From Comamonadaceae bacterium 2FH (lineage in GTDB: Bacteria > Pseudomonadota > Gammaproteobacteria > Burkholderiales > Burkholderiaceae_C), in contig SCMQ01000033.1 of the NCBI GenBank assembly GCA_005503335.1, positions 1 through 58,990 of the forward strand: 58,990 nt of DNA, read 5' to 3'. The notes below the pieces were generated by a model that searched no databases, was not told where the DNA came from, and worked only from the letters and a program-made list of their open reading frames with translations. A program made the translations under genes and the position numbers. Of the stretch, positions 25,393-33,272 are shown piece after piece. Within the stretch, counting starts at the first letter, position 1. Every line of letters starts with the position of its first letter.

Positions 25393-25721
25393 GTCTGTCT
25401 CCATGCGGGCCATTGGTTGTGAAGCCGGATTGGCCGTCAAGCATAGAGGGAGGGCCGGGTTCGTGGCGGTCAGGGAGGTTGCAGATCCTGCCAGTCAGGC
25501 GCATAGCCCTAGGTCCGACACCCTCGTCAACCAGGGGCGACTCGGGCCTCGGTCAGCAACTGCGACACCTTTCCAGCGATAGTCGCGCTTTTCCTTCAAA
25601 ACGAGCTTGCAGGCAGCCCCCTGGAGCGATGGGGTATCGGGATCGTTTGTACGACCTAAAGCTGCACAGAGAGTTGCCAGTTCATTGACTTGGTTCGCGC
25701 CAAGATTTCAGGGACGGTCGA
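25393..25721. other. 329-bp gap upstream of the leucine operon
   Basis: No convincing gene. The 150 bp next to the ligase start should hold the operon promoter, yet I see no copy of the LiuR-type palindrome found at 42114 and 42629. A stretch gtccgacaccctcgtc (about 25511-25526) resembles the core of the window-edge palindrome. Codon bias is lost towards 25721, as expected for decayed sequence. Confidence 0.6.
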
Positions 25722-25897
25722 TCAGCGCCAGCGCAGGTACTCCACCGGCACCTCGCCGTTCCCTTCCTTGAATGCACGCGTGAAACTCTTCTCGCTGCGA
25801 AAGCCCACCGCCAGCGCCACCGGCTTGATCGGGCGGCTGCTGCGGCGCAGGGCCTGCATGGCCTGGTCGCGAAGCGCCTCGTTGATCGAAGTTGCCG
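25722..25897 (-). pseudogene. Remnant of an AraC-family regulator (C-terminal HTH only)
   Basis: Read on the minus strand this encodes the second half of an AraC-type DNA-binding domain, RDQAMQALRRSSRPIK then VALAVGFRSEKSFTRAFKEG, ending with TGA at 25722-25724. Positions 25731-25871 align without gaps to 26666-26806 of the intact AraC gene, with about nine mismatches by eye over ~141 bp, the central ~90 bp almost identical. There is no N-terminal domain; the HigA-like gene abuts it. It is either a recombination duplicate of the neighbour's 3' end or the last piece of a tandem paralogue. Confidence 0.85.
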
Positions 25898-26215
25898 TCA
25901 CGCAGCCTTCTGCGGCACGAATCGCACCTGAAGGTCGCAGCCCACGGCCTGCGCATACCTGTTGAGCGTTGCGAGCGATGGCGCATGCTTGCCGGCCGAC
26001 TCGAGGCGCGATACGGCGCTCTTGGTCGTTCCCATCCGCTCGGCCACGGCGTCTTGCGTCAGCCCCGCGCGGGCGCGCGCCTTGAGCATTTGATTGGCGA
26101 CTTCATACTCGAGGGCAAGGGCATCGTACGCTTCGACGAAACCCTTGCGCTTGGCCGCATTGGCAAGGAATTCCTGGTGGTTGTGCCGCACGGGCTTAAA
26201 TTTCAGGTCAGACAT
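25898..26215 (-). CDS. HigA-like antitoxin (XRE-family HTH)
   Basis: This 105-residue protein has a Cro/C1-type helix-turn-helix in its C-terminal part: ARAGLTQDAVAERMGTTKSAVSRLESAGKHAPSLATLNRYAQAVG (about 48-92), preceded by a helical segment typical of HigA/MqsA-like antitoxins that pair with Gp49/RelE-type toxins. It overlaps the toxin reading frame by 8 nt in toxin-first order, the usual HigBA layout. It should neutralise the toxin and repress the operon. The reading frame is intact although the toxin gene is broken, so it may persist as a solitary repressor or decoy. Confidence 0.85.
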   Translation of the reverse strand: MSDLKFKPVRHNHQEFLANAAKRKGFVEAYDALALEYEVANQMLKARARAGLTQDAVAERMGTTKSAVSRLESAGKHAPSLATLNRYAQAVGCDLQVRFVPQKAA

Positions 26216-26533
26216 CTGACACCTCCTTCATGCGCTTGCGCGCAAGCTTCAGTTCTCGATCAGGCGTTTGCTGTGACTTCTTGATGAAGGCATGGAGCAC
26301 GACGACCCGCTTGCCAACGAGAAAGCAGTAGAACGCTCTGCCGATGCCGGAGCGGCCGCGGGGCCGAAGCTCGAACAAGCCATCGCCAAAGGCCCGTGAG
26401 TGCGGGAGTCGCAACTTGGCCCATGCGCCGCAAGAAGTTCGACCAGGCGGGCGTAGTCGGCGAGAACGTCCACGGGCCACGACTCGATTTCATGAAGCAC
26501 GCGCGCATGAAAATACTCGATCTCGTAGGGCAT
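26208..26533 (-). pseudogene. HigB/RelE-like toxin gene with a frameshift
   Basis: The N-terminal half, from ATG 26533 (MPYEIEYFHARVLHEIESWP, then LADYARLVELLAAHG), and the C-terminal half (LRLPHSRAFGDGLFELRPRG, then RAFYCFLVGKRVVVLHAFIKKSQQTP) are both typical of the Gp49/RelE-type toxins that cleave ribosome-bound mRNA, but they lie in different frames. The break is near 26414-26419; adding one base there, e.g. restoring a third A in the ccaag run (minus strand), would rejoin them into a ~109-residue toxin. Either a real inactivating single-base deletion or a sequencing error. Confidence 0.85.
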
Positions 26534-26539
26534 GTCGGC

Positions 26540-26561
26540 ATGTTAGCAAATATGAGAACAT
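26540..26561 (-). promoter_or_regulatory. Possible HigBA operator/promoter
   Basis: An A+T-rich patch directly upstream of the toxin start contains the dyad atgtt-N12-aacat. It is the only A+T-rich stretch nearby and is well placed for autoregulation by the HTH antitoxin. Confidence 0.4.
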
Positions 26562-26608
26562 CCTGCAGGGGTGCGGGAACGGAGTCGTGACGATTTAGCC
26601 CCTTCGAC

Positions 26609-27661
26609 TCAGCGGTGGACAGCGTCGGACTCGTCCATCGCGCCGTCAATACCCGCTGCCGCCCTGCGCCGGTACTCCACCGGCGCCTCCCCCGTCCATT
26701 CCTTGAACGCACGCGAGAAACTCTTCTCGCTGCGAAAGCCCACCGCCAGCGCCACCTGCTTGATCGGGCGGCTGCTGCGGCGCAGGGCCTGCATGGCCTG
26801 GTCGCGGCGCACCTCGTCCTTGAGCGCCTGCAGGCTGGCGCCCTCCTCCTGCAGCTGGCGGTGCAGGGTGCGCGCCGACATGGCCAGGGCCGTGGCCAGG
26901 GCCTCGGCGCTGGCGGCGCCGGGCTGGCTGTGCAGCAGGGCGCGCACGCGCTGCACCAGCAGGCGGTCGCGCCGGTAGGGGCGCACGATCAGCGACAGGG
27001 CCTGGGGCAGCATGGCGTTCAGGGCCGCCTCGTCGCGGCGCAGCGGCATGGCCAGGTAGCGCGCGTCGAAGCGCAGGCGGGCCTCGCTGCCGCCGCCGGC
27101 AAACTGCACCGGCCCGGGAAACAGCAGCGCATAGACCGCGGCATGGGGCGGCGCGGCATAGGGCAGGCTGAGGTCTTGCAGCGGCATGCGCGAGTCGATC
27201 AGCCAGCAGGCGATGCCGTGCAGGTTGCGCAGCAGGGTGACGAAGCAGAACTCGCGCGCGGCCGGGTTCACGCCCATGTCGCTCAGCGTGACGGTGGCGA
27301 GACCGCCCTGCACGGACAGACCCAGCTCCACATCGGGTGTGAGCAGGCCGTGGTGGCGGCACCAGCGGCGCAGGGCCACGCCCAGCGTGGGCGCGGAGAG
27401 CGAGGCGCGCAGCAGCATGCCGTAGCTGCCCCAGGGCAGCTTGCGCGAGAACCAGCCCAGGGCCTCGTCGTCGAGCTCGCGCATGGCCTGGGCGGCCAGC
27501 TGCTCGAGCTGGCGCGAGGTCACGCCGCCTTCCGCCTGCCGCAACAGGGCCGGCGCGATCTGCGCGCGCGCCAGCGCCGGGCCGGGGTCGGCGCCGTATT
27601 TCTCGTAGGCCGTGAGCAGCATGCGCACGAAGGCCAGCGGGGTAGCCGAAACGGGCTTCAT
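26609..27661 (-). CDS. AraC-family transcriptional regulator (OruR/ArgR-like ligand domain)
   Basis: This 350-residue regulator has an N-terminal arabinose-binding-like ligand domain of the PF12625 type (about 1-200; SYGMLLRASLSAPTLGVALRRWCRHHGLL is characteristic). A C-terminal AraC HTH pair follows (about 240-335, with ALAMSARTLHRQLQEEGASLQAL and VALAVGFRSEKSFSRAFKEWTG). It is divergent from the glutathione S-transferase gene with an 87-bp gap, so it probably controls the GST/acyl-CoA ligase pair. The 3' end is the source or sister of the fragment at 25722. The effector is unknown. Confidence 0.88.
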   Translation of the reverse strand: MKPVSATPLAFVRMLLTAYEKYGADPGPALARAQIAPALLRQAEGGVTSRQLEQLAAQAMRELDDEALGWFSRKLPWGSYGMLLRASLSAPTLGVALRRWCRHHGLLTPDVELGLSVQGGLATVTLSDMGVNPAAREFCFVTLLRNLHGIACWLIDSRMPLQDLSLPYAAPPHAAVYALLFPGPVQFAGGGSEARLRFDARYLAMPLRRDEAALNAMLPQALSLIVRPYRRDRLLVQRVRALLHSQPGAASAEALATALAMSARTLHRQLQEEGASLQALKDEVRRDQAMQALRRSSRPIKQVALAVGFRSEKSFSRAFKEWTGEAPVEYRRRAAAGIDGAMDESDAVHR

Positions 27662-27748
27662 GGAGCGCAGTTTAGTGGCAGCATCGGCACCCATGCTGGC
27701 CGCACATGTGGCACCCGGGCGCCTAGACTGCGCAGAAAACACCCCGCC

Positions 27749-28420
27749 ATGATCACACTTCACCACTGCATGAGCGCCCGCTCGTTTCGTCCCCTGTGGA
27801 TGCTCGAGGAACTGGGCCTGCCCTACACGCTGAAAATGCTGCCCTTCCCGCCGCGGGCCCTGGCGCGGGACTACCTGGCCATCAACCCGCTGGGCACGGT
27901 GCCGCTGCTGGAGGACGGAGGGCTGCGCATGACCAAGTCGGCCGCGATCTGCCACTACCTCGTGGCGCGGCAGGCCCCCACCCCGCTGAACGTAGAGGTG
28001 AGCGAGCCCGACTTCGGCCGCTGGCTCAACTGGCTGCATTTCGGCGAGGCCACGCTGACTTTTCCGCAAACCCTGGTGCTGCGCTATGCGCGCTTCGAGC
28101 CCGCACGTGGGCTGCAGGCGGTGGCCGACGACTACACGCGCTGGTTCCTGGCCCGGTTGCGCGTGCTGGACGGCGCACTGGCAGAGCAGCCGTTTCTCTG
28201 CGCGGGGCGCTTCACCGCGGCCGACGTCTCGGTGGGCTACGCGCTGATGCTCGCTGAGCATCTGGGGCTGGAGCCGCGCTTCTCGCCCGCGGTGCGCGAC
28301 TACTGGCAGCGCTTGAAAAGCCGCGAGGCGTTTCAGCGCGCGCTGGCTGCCCAGTGGCAGGCGGCCGCGGATCAGGGCGTGTCCACCGTGCCGGCGCCCG
28401 ACACGCGCCCTCCCGGCTGA
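27749..28420 (+). CDS. Glutathione S-transferase family protein
   Basis: This 223-residue protein has an N-terminal thioredoxin-like GST domain: the Ser-containing opening CMSARSFRPLWMLEELGLPY, NPLGTVPLLEDGGLRMTKSAAICHYL at ~49-74 (cis-Pro and the Glu/Ser glutathione contacts). The helical C-terminal domain includes FTAADVSVGYALMLAEHLGL. It is followed 23 nt later by an acyl-CoA ligase and divergent from the AraC regulator, suggesting a two-gene detoxification or catabolic operon. Substrate unknown. Confidence 0.88.
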   Translation: MITLHHCMSARSFRPLWMLEELGLPYTLKMLPFPPRALARDYLAINPLGTVPLLEDGGLRMTKSAAICHYLVARQAPTPLNVEVSEPDFGRWLNWLHFGEATLTFPQTLVLRYARFEPARGLQAVADDYTRWFLARLRVLDGALAEQPFLCAGRFTAADVSVGYALMLAEHLGLEPRFSPAVRDYWQRLKSREAFQRALAAQWQAAADQGVSTVPAPDTRPPG

Positions 28421-28443
28421 AACCGAACCCGAGGGAACGCCCC

Positions 28444-30090
28444 ATGCTCATTCCCGAAGAGACCAGCACCCTGGGCGAGGCCTTTTTCCAGGCTGTCGCC
28501 CTCTGGCCGGACCAGGCGCTGATCAGCGCACCGGCCAACGACGCGCGCAACTACCTGCCGCAGGGGCAGGACTACAGTTACCGCGACACGGGCGCCCAGG
28601 TGCGCCGCCTGATGCAGCAGTACGCGGATGCCGGCTGGGGGTGTGCACACCGCATCGGCCTGCTGCTGGAAAACCGGCCCGAGCATTTCTTTCACAAGCT
28701 GGCCATGAATGCGCTGGGCGCCTGCTGCGTGCCGATCAACGCCGACTACCGCGCGCGCGAGCTGGCCTACCTGATAGACCACGCGGCGCTGGACCTGGTC
28801 GTCGTGCTGTCGGACCGCGTGGCGCAGCTGCAGGAAGCCCTGGCCCTGGCGGCGCGACGGCCTCATGTCGTGGTGCTCGAAGACTTTGCGCGCGCGGTTC
28901 CGGCCGCACTGCGCCCGGCCGCGCCGGACCAGGTCAGCGCGCAGACGCCGGCCAGCATTCTCTACACCTCGGGCACGACCGGCCGGCCCAAGGGCTGCGT
29001 GTTGTCGCACCGCTATGAGCTGGCGGCAGGCCATTGGTATGCCACGCGCGGGGGCTTGGCAAGCCTGCGCGACGCGCAGGAGCGCCTGTACAACCCGCTG
29101 CCGCTGTTCCACGTCAGCGCGTCCGTCCTTTCGTTCTACGCGATGATGCTGACCGGCAACTGCCAGGTGCAGACTGACCGCTTTCAGCCCTCGCGCTGGT
29201 GGACCGAGATCAGGTCCTCCGGCGCGACCATCGTGCACTACCTCGGTGTCGTGGTGCAGCTGCTGATGGCCCAGCCGCCCACGCAGCAGGACCGCGAGCA
29301 CGCGGTGCGCTTCGGCCTCGGTGCGGGCGTCGAGCCGCAACTGCACGCGATGTTCGAGCAGCGTTTCGGCTTTCCGCTGCTGGAGATCTGGGGCATGACC
29401 GAAATGGTCCGGGCGCTGGTGGACAACATGGCGCCGCGCCAGGTCGGCACCCGGACCTTCGGTCGGGCGGTGCCGGGCGTGGAGGTCCGGGTGGTCGACG
29501 ACCAGGGCCGCGACCTGGCCGATGGCGAGGCCGGCGAGATGCTGGTGCGCCATTCGGCCCAGACACCGCGCAAGGATTTCTTTTCGGGCTACCTCGACGA
29601 CGAGGTTGCGACCGAGGCCGCCTGGGAGGGCGGCTGGTTCCACACCGGCGACATCGTGACGCGCCATGCCGATGGCATGCTGCGCTTCGTCGAAAGGCGC
29701 AAGAACATCATCCGCCGCTCGGGCGAGAACATCGCCCCGGCCGAGATCGAGGCCCTGCTGCAAACCCATCCGCTGGTGCGGCAGGTGGCCGTGCTCGCGG
29801 TGAAGGACGAATTGCGCGAAGAGGAAGTACTGGCCTGCGTCGCACTGAACGGCCCCGCGCCCGCGGACCCGGCATCGCGTCTGGCCACGGCGCAGGCGCT
29901 GTTCGACTTCTGCAACAGCCAGCTGGCCTACCACAAGGTGCCGGGCTGGTTCTGGATCACCGACGCCATCCCTGCGACGGCGACGCAGAAGATACAGAAG
30001 CACAGCATTTTTGCGCCGGGCACCGACCCGCGCGAGCTGCCGGGCATGGTCGACCTGCGCGCGCGCAAGAAGCGGGCGACGCGCAGCTGA
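28444..30090 (+). CDS. AMP-binding acyl-CoA ligase (CaiC-like)
   Basis: This 548-residue acyl-adenylate-forming enzyme has the P-loop YTSGTTGRPKGCVLSHR (~177-193), the LEIWGMTEM motif (~310), GWFHTGDIVTRH (~400) and RRSGENIAPAEIE (~425), with the terminal catalytic Lys in TATQKIQKHSIF. The arrangement is closest to the crotonobetaine/carnitine-CoA ligase branch (CaiC) and related carboxylate ligases. It follows the GST gene by 23 nt on the same strand with a gaggga Shine-Dalgarno. The substrate acid is not determined by sequence. Confidence 0.86.
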   Translation: MLIPEETSTLGEAFFQAVALWPDQALISAPANDARNYLPQGQDYSYRDTGAQVRRLMQQYADAGWGCAHRIGLLLENRPEHFFHKLAMNALGACCVPINADYRARELAYLIDHAALDLVVVLSDRVAQLQEALALAARRPHVVVLEDFARAVPAALRPAAPDQVSAQTPASILYTSGTTGRPKGCVLSHRYELAAGHWYATRGGLASLRDAQERLYNPLPLFHVSASVLSFYAMMLTGNCQVQTDRFQPSRWWTEIRSSGATIVHYLGVVVQLLMAQPPTQQDREHAVRFGLGAGVEPQLHAMFEQRFGFPLLEIWGMTEMVRALVDNMAPRQVGTRTFGRAVPGVEVRVVDDQGRDLADGEAGEMLVRHSAQTPRKDFFSGYLDDEVATEAAWEGGWFHTGDIVTRHADGMLRFVERRKNIIRRSGENIAPAEIEALLQTHPLVRQVAVLAVKDELREEEVLACVALNGPAPADPASRLATAQALFDFCNSQLAYHKVPGWFWITDAIPATATQKIQKHSIFAPGTDPRELPGMVDLRARKKRATRS

Positions 30091-30098
30091 GCAGGAGC

Positions 30099-30764
30099 TC
30101 AGAGCCCCAGCAGGGCCGGCAGCTCGGCCATGTCGGTGAAGACCTGGGCCGCGCCGGCCGCGCGCAGGGCCTCGGGCGCGCCATGGCCGAAGGGCGAGGG
30201 GCTGTAGCCGTAGACCGTGGCGCCGGCGGCCCGGCCGGCGGTGACGCCGGTCACCGTGTCCTCGACCACGGCGCAGCGCGCAGGCGCCACGCCCAGGGCC
30301 CGGGCGGCGGCCAGGTAGACGTCGGGCGCGGGCTTGGAGCGCGGCATCTCGTGGCCGCTGAAGATGCGGCCCTCGAAATAAGGCCGCAGCCCCACCTTGG
30401 CCAGCTGCATCTCGACCTTGTGGCGATCGGCCCCCGAGGCGCAGGCGATGCGCCCGGCCACGGCCTCGTGCACGGCGTGCACGGCCGCCAGGGCACCGTC
30501 GATGGCGCCGAGCCGCGCCTCGAGCGCGGCGTTGCGGCGCGCGTAGAAGGCGCGCATCCAGTCCTCGGTCAGCGGCTGGCCGGTGTGGGCCTCGATGGCG
30601 GCGCGCTCGTCGCGCACGGCCTTGCCGATGAAGAAGCGCATGCAGGCCTCGGCGCTCATGGCCCAGCCGCGCTCTTCGAGCATGTCGCGCAGCACGCCAT
30701 TGGTGATGGGCTCGCTGTCGACAAGCACGCCGTCGCAGTCGAACAGTACGGCCTGGAAACTCAT
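30099..30764 (-). CDS. HAD-superfamily phosphatase (phosphoglycolate phosphatase/beta-phosphoglucomutase-like)
   Basis: This 221-residue haloacid-dehalogenase hydrolase has motif I FDCDGVLVDSEP at residues 8-19 with both catalytic aspartates, a helical cap (about 20-90), motif II ACASGADRHK, motif III SKPAPDVYL, and motif IV VVEDTVTGVTAG. This is the subfamily I set of YieH/Gph-like enzymes acting on small phosphorylated sugars or acids. It converges with the acyl-CoA ligase (9-nt gap) and has no co-transcribed partner, so the substrate is open. Confidence 0.87.
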   Translation of the reverse strand: MSFQAVLFDCDGVLVDSEPITNGVLRDMLEERGWAMSAEACMRFFIGKAVRDERAAIEAHTGQPLTEDWMRAFYARRNAALEARLGAIDGALAAVHAVHEAVAGRIACASGADRHKVEMQLAKVGLRPYFEGRIFSGHEMPRSKPAPDVYLAAARALGVAPARCAVVEDTVTGVTAGRAAGATVYGYSPSPFGHGAPEALRAAGAAQVFTDMAELPALLGL

Positions 30765-30833
30765 GACTTCCCCTTGGCACGGGGGCGATCAGCGGGGCGG
30801 AAGGTATAGGGCATCGGAGGCGTTGGGTAACGG

Positions 30834-31097
30834 CTATTCGTAATGCGACCACATGCGCAGCACCTTGACCACATGGACGTCGGGCAGAACCTGGTACACC
30901 AGCCGGTGCTGGATGTTGATGCGCCGGGAATAGGCTCCCGCCAGGTCGCCCACCAGCTTCTCGTAAGGGGGCGGGTTCTGGAAGGGGTTTTCCTGGAGGA
31001 TGGCGAGCAGCTCTTGCGCCCTGCCCTTCAAGCCGCTGGCCGCGAGTTTCTGGGCATCCTTCTGGGCGTGTTTCGCAAAGACCAGCCGCCAGCTCAC
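30834..31097 (-). CDS. yoeB: YoeB-family toxin (Txe/YoeB)
   Basis: This 87-residue toxin is full length for YoeB, a ribosome-dependent mRNA endonuclease. Typical features are the opening WRLVFAKHAQKDAQKL, the NPFQNPPPYEKLVGDLAGAYSRRINIQHRLVYQV core carrying the catalytic Glu, Arg and His positions, and the C-terminal MWSHYE. The family end is SHYx, so the C-terminus looks intact. It overlaps the antitoxin stop by 4 nt in antitoxin-first order, the standard yefM-yoeB layout. Confidence 0.93.
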   Translation of the reverse strand: MSWRLVFAKHAQKDAQKLAASGLKGRAQELLAILQENPFQNPPPYEKLVGDLAGAYSRRINIQHRLVYQVLPDVHVVKVLRMWSHYE

Positions 31098-31339
31098 CAG
31101 TCGAGCTCCGTGGCGCAGTTGGCCACGGGCTCAGCCATGCCTTCACGGATGGATTCGCGCATGCCGGGCACCGAGAGCAGGTACAGCGTTTCCTGAATCG
31201 CCTGCCAGTCCTGCTCCGACACCAGCACGGCGCTGCCGCGCTTGCCGGAAATGGTGATGGGCTGATGCGACTCGGCGGCCTGGTCGATCAGTCGGTACAG
31301 GTTGGCGCGCGCCTCGCTGGCGGTGAGTGTGCGTTGCAT
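31094..31339 (-). CDS. yefM: YefM/Phd-family antitoxin
   Basis: This 81-residue antitoxin has the Phd/YefM N-terminal DNA-binding fold (TASEARANLYRLIDQAAESHQPITISGKRGSAVLVSEQDW, about 6-45) and an acidic C-terminal segment that wraps the toxin. It should block YoeB and repress the operon, co-operatively with the toxin. An inverted repeat lies 22-41 nt upstream of the start. Both genes of this module look functional, in contrast to the HigBA module 5 kb away. Confidence 0.93.
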   Translation of the reverse strand: MQRTLTASEARANLYRLIDQAAESHQPITISGKRGSAVLVSEQDWQAIQETLYLLSVPGMRESIREGMAEPVANCATELDW

Positions 31340-31360
31340 GGAAGACCTCGAAGCATTGAA

Positions 31361-31380
31361 GCGTACGCTTTTTAGTACGC
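31361..31380 (-). promoter_or_regulatory. Candidate YefM operator
   Basis: gcgtac-N8-gtacgc forms an inverted repeat overlapping an agcgtacgct palindrome, directly before yefM in a relatively A/T-rich patch. YefM-type operators are palindromes around GTAC, which fits. Confidence 0.6.
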
Positions 31381-31416
31381 GAAGTCAATCTGCAGGCGGG
31401 AAGACAGTTGGCCGCA

Positions 31417-31821
31417 TCAGAACTGGTCGCCGTCGACGTAGTACCAGCGCCCGCCCTCGCGCACGAAGCGGCTGCGCTCGTGCAGGCGCACGGCGCGGCC
31501 GGCCTCGCGAAAGCGCGCGACGAACTCGACCTCGGCGTGGTCCGCGTCGATCTGGCGGTGGCTGCGCACCTCGAGGCCCAGCCATTTGGCAGCAGGGTCC
31601 AGCGTCAGCTCGGACGGGCGGGTGCTGGCGTGCCAGCTGGCCAGCAGGTCATCGCGCCGGCCCAGCACGAAGGCGCTGTAGCGCGAGCGCATCAGGCTCT
31701 CGGCGTCGGGCGCCGGCTGGTCTTGCTCGAGGTAGCGGCCGCAACAGGCGGTGTAAGCCAGGGCACGGCCCTTGGTGTCGCGCCGACCGCAGGGGCACAA
31801 GACAGGGGCAGGCGAGGACAT
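31417..31821 (-). CDS. YchJ-like SEC-C metal-binding protein (UPF0225)
   Basis: This 134-residue protein starts with the zinc-binding cysteines of the SEC-C type (LCPCGRRDTKGR and ACCGRYLEQ, residues ~8-31). The YchJ body follows (MRSRYSAFVLGRRDDLLASWH, then EVEFVARFREAGRAVRLHERSRFVREGGRWYYVDG). The function of the family is unknown; it has a cystatin/NTF2-like fold. It ends the same strand run as the AAA/DUF4143 gene with a 4-nt gap, so the two may be co-transcribed. Confidence 0.9.
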   Translation of the reverse strand: MSSPAPVLCPCGRRDTKGRALAYTACCGRYLEQDQPAPDAESLMRSRYSAFVLGRRDDLLASWHASTRPSELTLDPAAKWLGLEVRSHRQIDADHAEVEFVARFREAGRAVRLHERSRFVREGGRWYYVDGDQF

Positions 31822-31825
31822 GGGG

Positions 31826-33130
31826 TCAGACTTTCTTCGTCAACGGTGCAGGATGGCCAGACGGCCCGGCAGACTTCTCGCCTTGAGCCGCCCACCACAT
31901 CGACAGCGGCACCGCCCACAGTCCGCCGCCAAACGGCACGAGCTCGCGCCCGGTATAGAGCACGATGCCGCGCTGGAAGATGGCAGGCTCGGTTTCCCGC
32001 AGATGGCGCAGGCCCTTGAAATCCTTGCCGTCCACCGTGGCGCTGGCCTTGACTTCGATGCCGGTGATCCGGCCCAACGGGTTTTCCAGCACGAAGTCCA
32101 CTTCCACGTCGGTCTGCGTGCGGTAATGCCACAGCGACAGCCGCTGCGCAGAAAACGCCAGATGCTTGAGCAGCTCGCTCAGCACCAGCGTCTCCACCAC
32201 GCCGCCGGGCAGGCCGGGCTGGGCCAGCAGGCTTTCGGCCGAAGCTCCCTGCAAATGGTTGAGCAGCCCCGTGTCGGGCAGGTAGACCTTGGGCGCCTTG
32301 ACCAGGCGCTTGCCGGGATTGCGCTCCCACGACGACACCCGCACCACGAGGAACAGCATTTCCAGCAGGGCGAAGTAGCGCTTGAGCGTGGTTTGCGGCA
32401 GGCCGGCCGCTCGGCCCAGTTCGGCAAAATTCAGCAAGCTGCCGCTGCGGGTGGCCAGCAGGCGCAACAGGTTGGGCACCTCGGTCAGCTGTGCGATGTT
32501 GGCGAGTTCGCGCACATCGCGCTGCATGATGGTCTGCAGATAGCTGTCGAACCACGCCACGCGCCGGCGTGCGCTGCCGCGGGCCACCGCGTCGGGATAG
32601 CCGCCCTCGACCAGGCGGGTGACCAGTGCCTCCCGCTCGCAGGCGGGTACCCGCAGGTCGGCCCAATCGCCGTTGAACAGCCAGTCGGCCCGGTTGAACG
32701 CAGGGCTGTCCGCCAATTCGGCGCTGGACAAGGGCCACAGCGACAGCAGTTCCATGCGCCCCGCCAGCGAGTCGGCCAGCCCCGGCAGCAGCAACACGTC
32801 GGCCGACCCCGTGAGCAGGAAGCGGCCAGGCAGCCGCTGCCGGTCCACCGCCGCCTTGATGGCCAGGAACAATCCGGGGGCACGTTGTACTTCGTCCAGG
32901 GTGACTGGGCCCGGCAATCCGTTGATGAACCCTGCCGGGTCGCGTTGTGCCGCGTGCAGCACGGCTGTGTCGTCCAGCGTGAGGTACTGACGGGCAGGCT
33001 TGCCCGCCTGTGCGGCGGCCACGGCCTGCACCAAGGTGCTTTTGCCGCTCTGGCGTGCACCGTTGACCACGACCACGGGCGTGTCCAGCAGCGCATCCTG
33101 CAGCAAGGGGGCCATGTGTCGTGCGTACAT
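31826..33130 (-). CDS. AAA-family ATPase with DUF4143 domain
   Basis: This 434-residue protein has the N-terminal AAA_14 ATPase: Walker A NGARQSGKSTLVQA (residues ~23-36), LTLDDTAVLHAAQRDP, Walker B region VTLDEVQRAP near 78 and the sensor LTGSADVLLLPGLADSLAGR. A C-terminal DUF4143 domain includes a PD-(D/E)xK-like core (VEVDFVLENPLGRITGIEVKASATVDGKDFKGL, about 345-380). Such proteins are widespread, frequently horizontally transferred and of unproved function; nuclease-like defence or mobile-element roles have been suggested. Its 5' side carries an A+T-rich inverted repeat, and the gene's codon use is less GC-extreme than its neighbours. Confidence 0.9.
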   Translation of the reverse strand: MYARHMAPLLQDALLDTPVVVVNGARQSGKSTLVQAVAAAQAGKPARQYLTLDDTAVLHAAQRDPAGFINGLPGPVTLDEVQRAPGLFLAIKAAVDRQRLPGRFLLTGSADVLLLPGLADSLAGRMELLSLWPLSSAELADSPAFNRADWLFNGDWADLRVPACEREALVTRLVEGGYPDAVARGSARRRVAWFDSYLQTIMQRDVRELANIAQLTEVPNLLRLLATRSGSLLNFAELGRAAGLPQTTLKRYFALLEMLFLVVRVSSWERNPGKRLVKAPKVYLPDTGLLNHLQGASAESLLAQPGLPGGVVETLVLSELLKHLAFSAQRLSLWHYRTQTDVEVDFVLENPLGRITGIEVKASATVDGKDFKGLRHLRETEPAIFQRGIVLYTGRELVPFGGGLWAVPLSMWWAAQGEKSAGPSGHPAPLTKKV

Positions 33131-33146
33131 GGCCTTATTTTATTTC

Positions 33147-33175
33147 GAAATTCAACCAACAGACGGTTGAAATTC
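33147..33175. promoter_or_regulatory. A+T-rich inverted repeat before the AAA/DUF4143 gene
   Basis: gaaattcaacc and ggttgaaattc flank a 7-nt spacer (one mismatch in 11 bp; the inner 7 bp, ttcaacc/ggttgaa, are exact). It lies 17-45 nt upstream of the ATPase start in the most A+T-rich stretch of the region and could be an operator or the edge of a transferred segment. Confidence 0.45.
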
Positions 33176-33272
33176 ATCCACTTAATGGACGAATTTCAGA
33201 ACATGCGCGAACACCTCAACAGTGTGCGCACGCCCGCCCGGCCGCGCCACGAAACGCATCGTCTTCCGCCCC

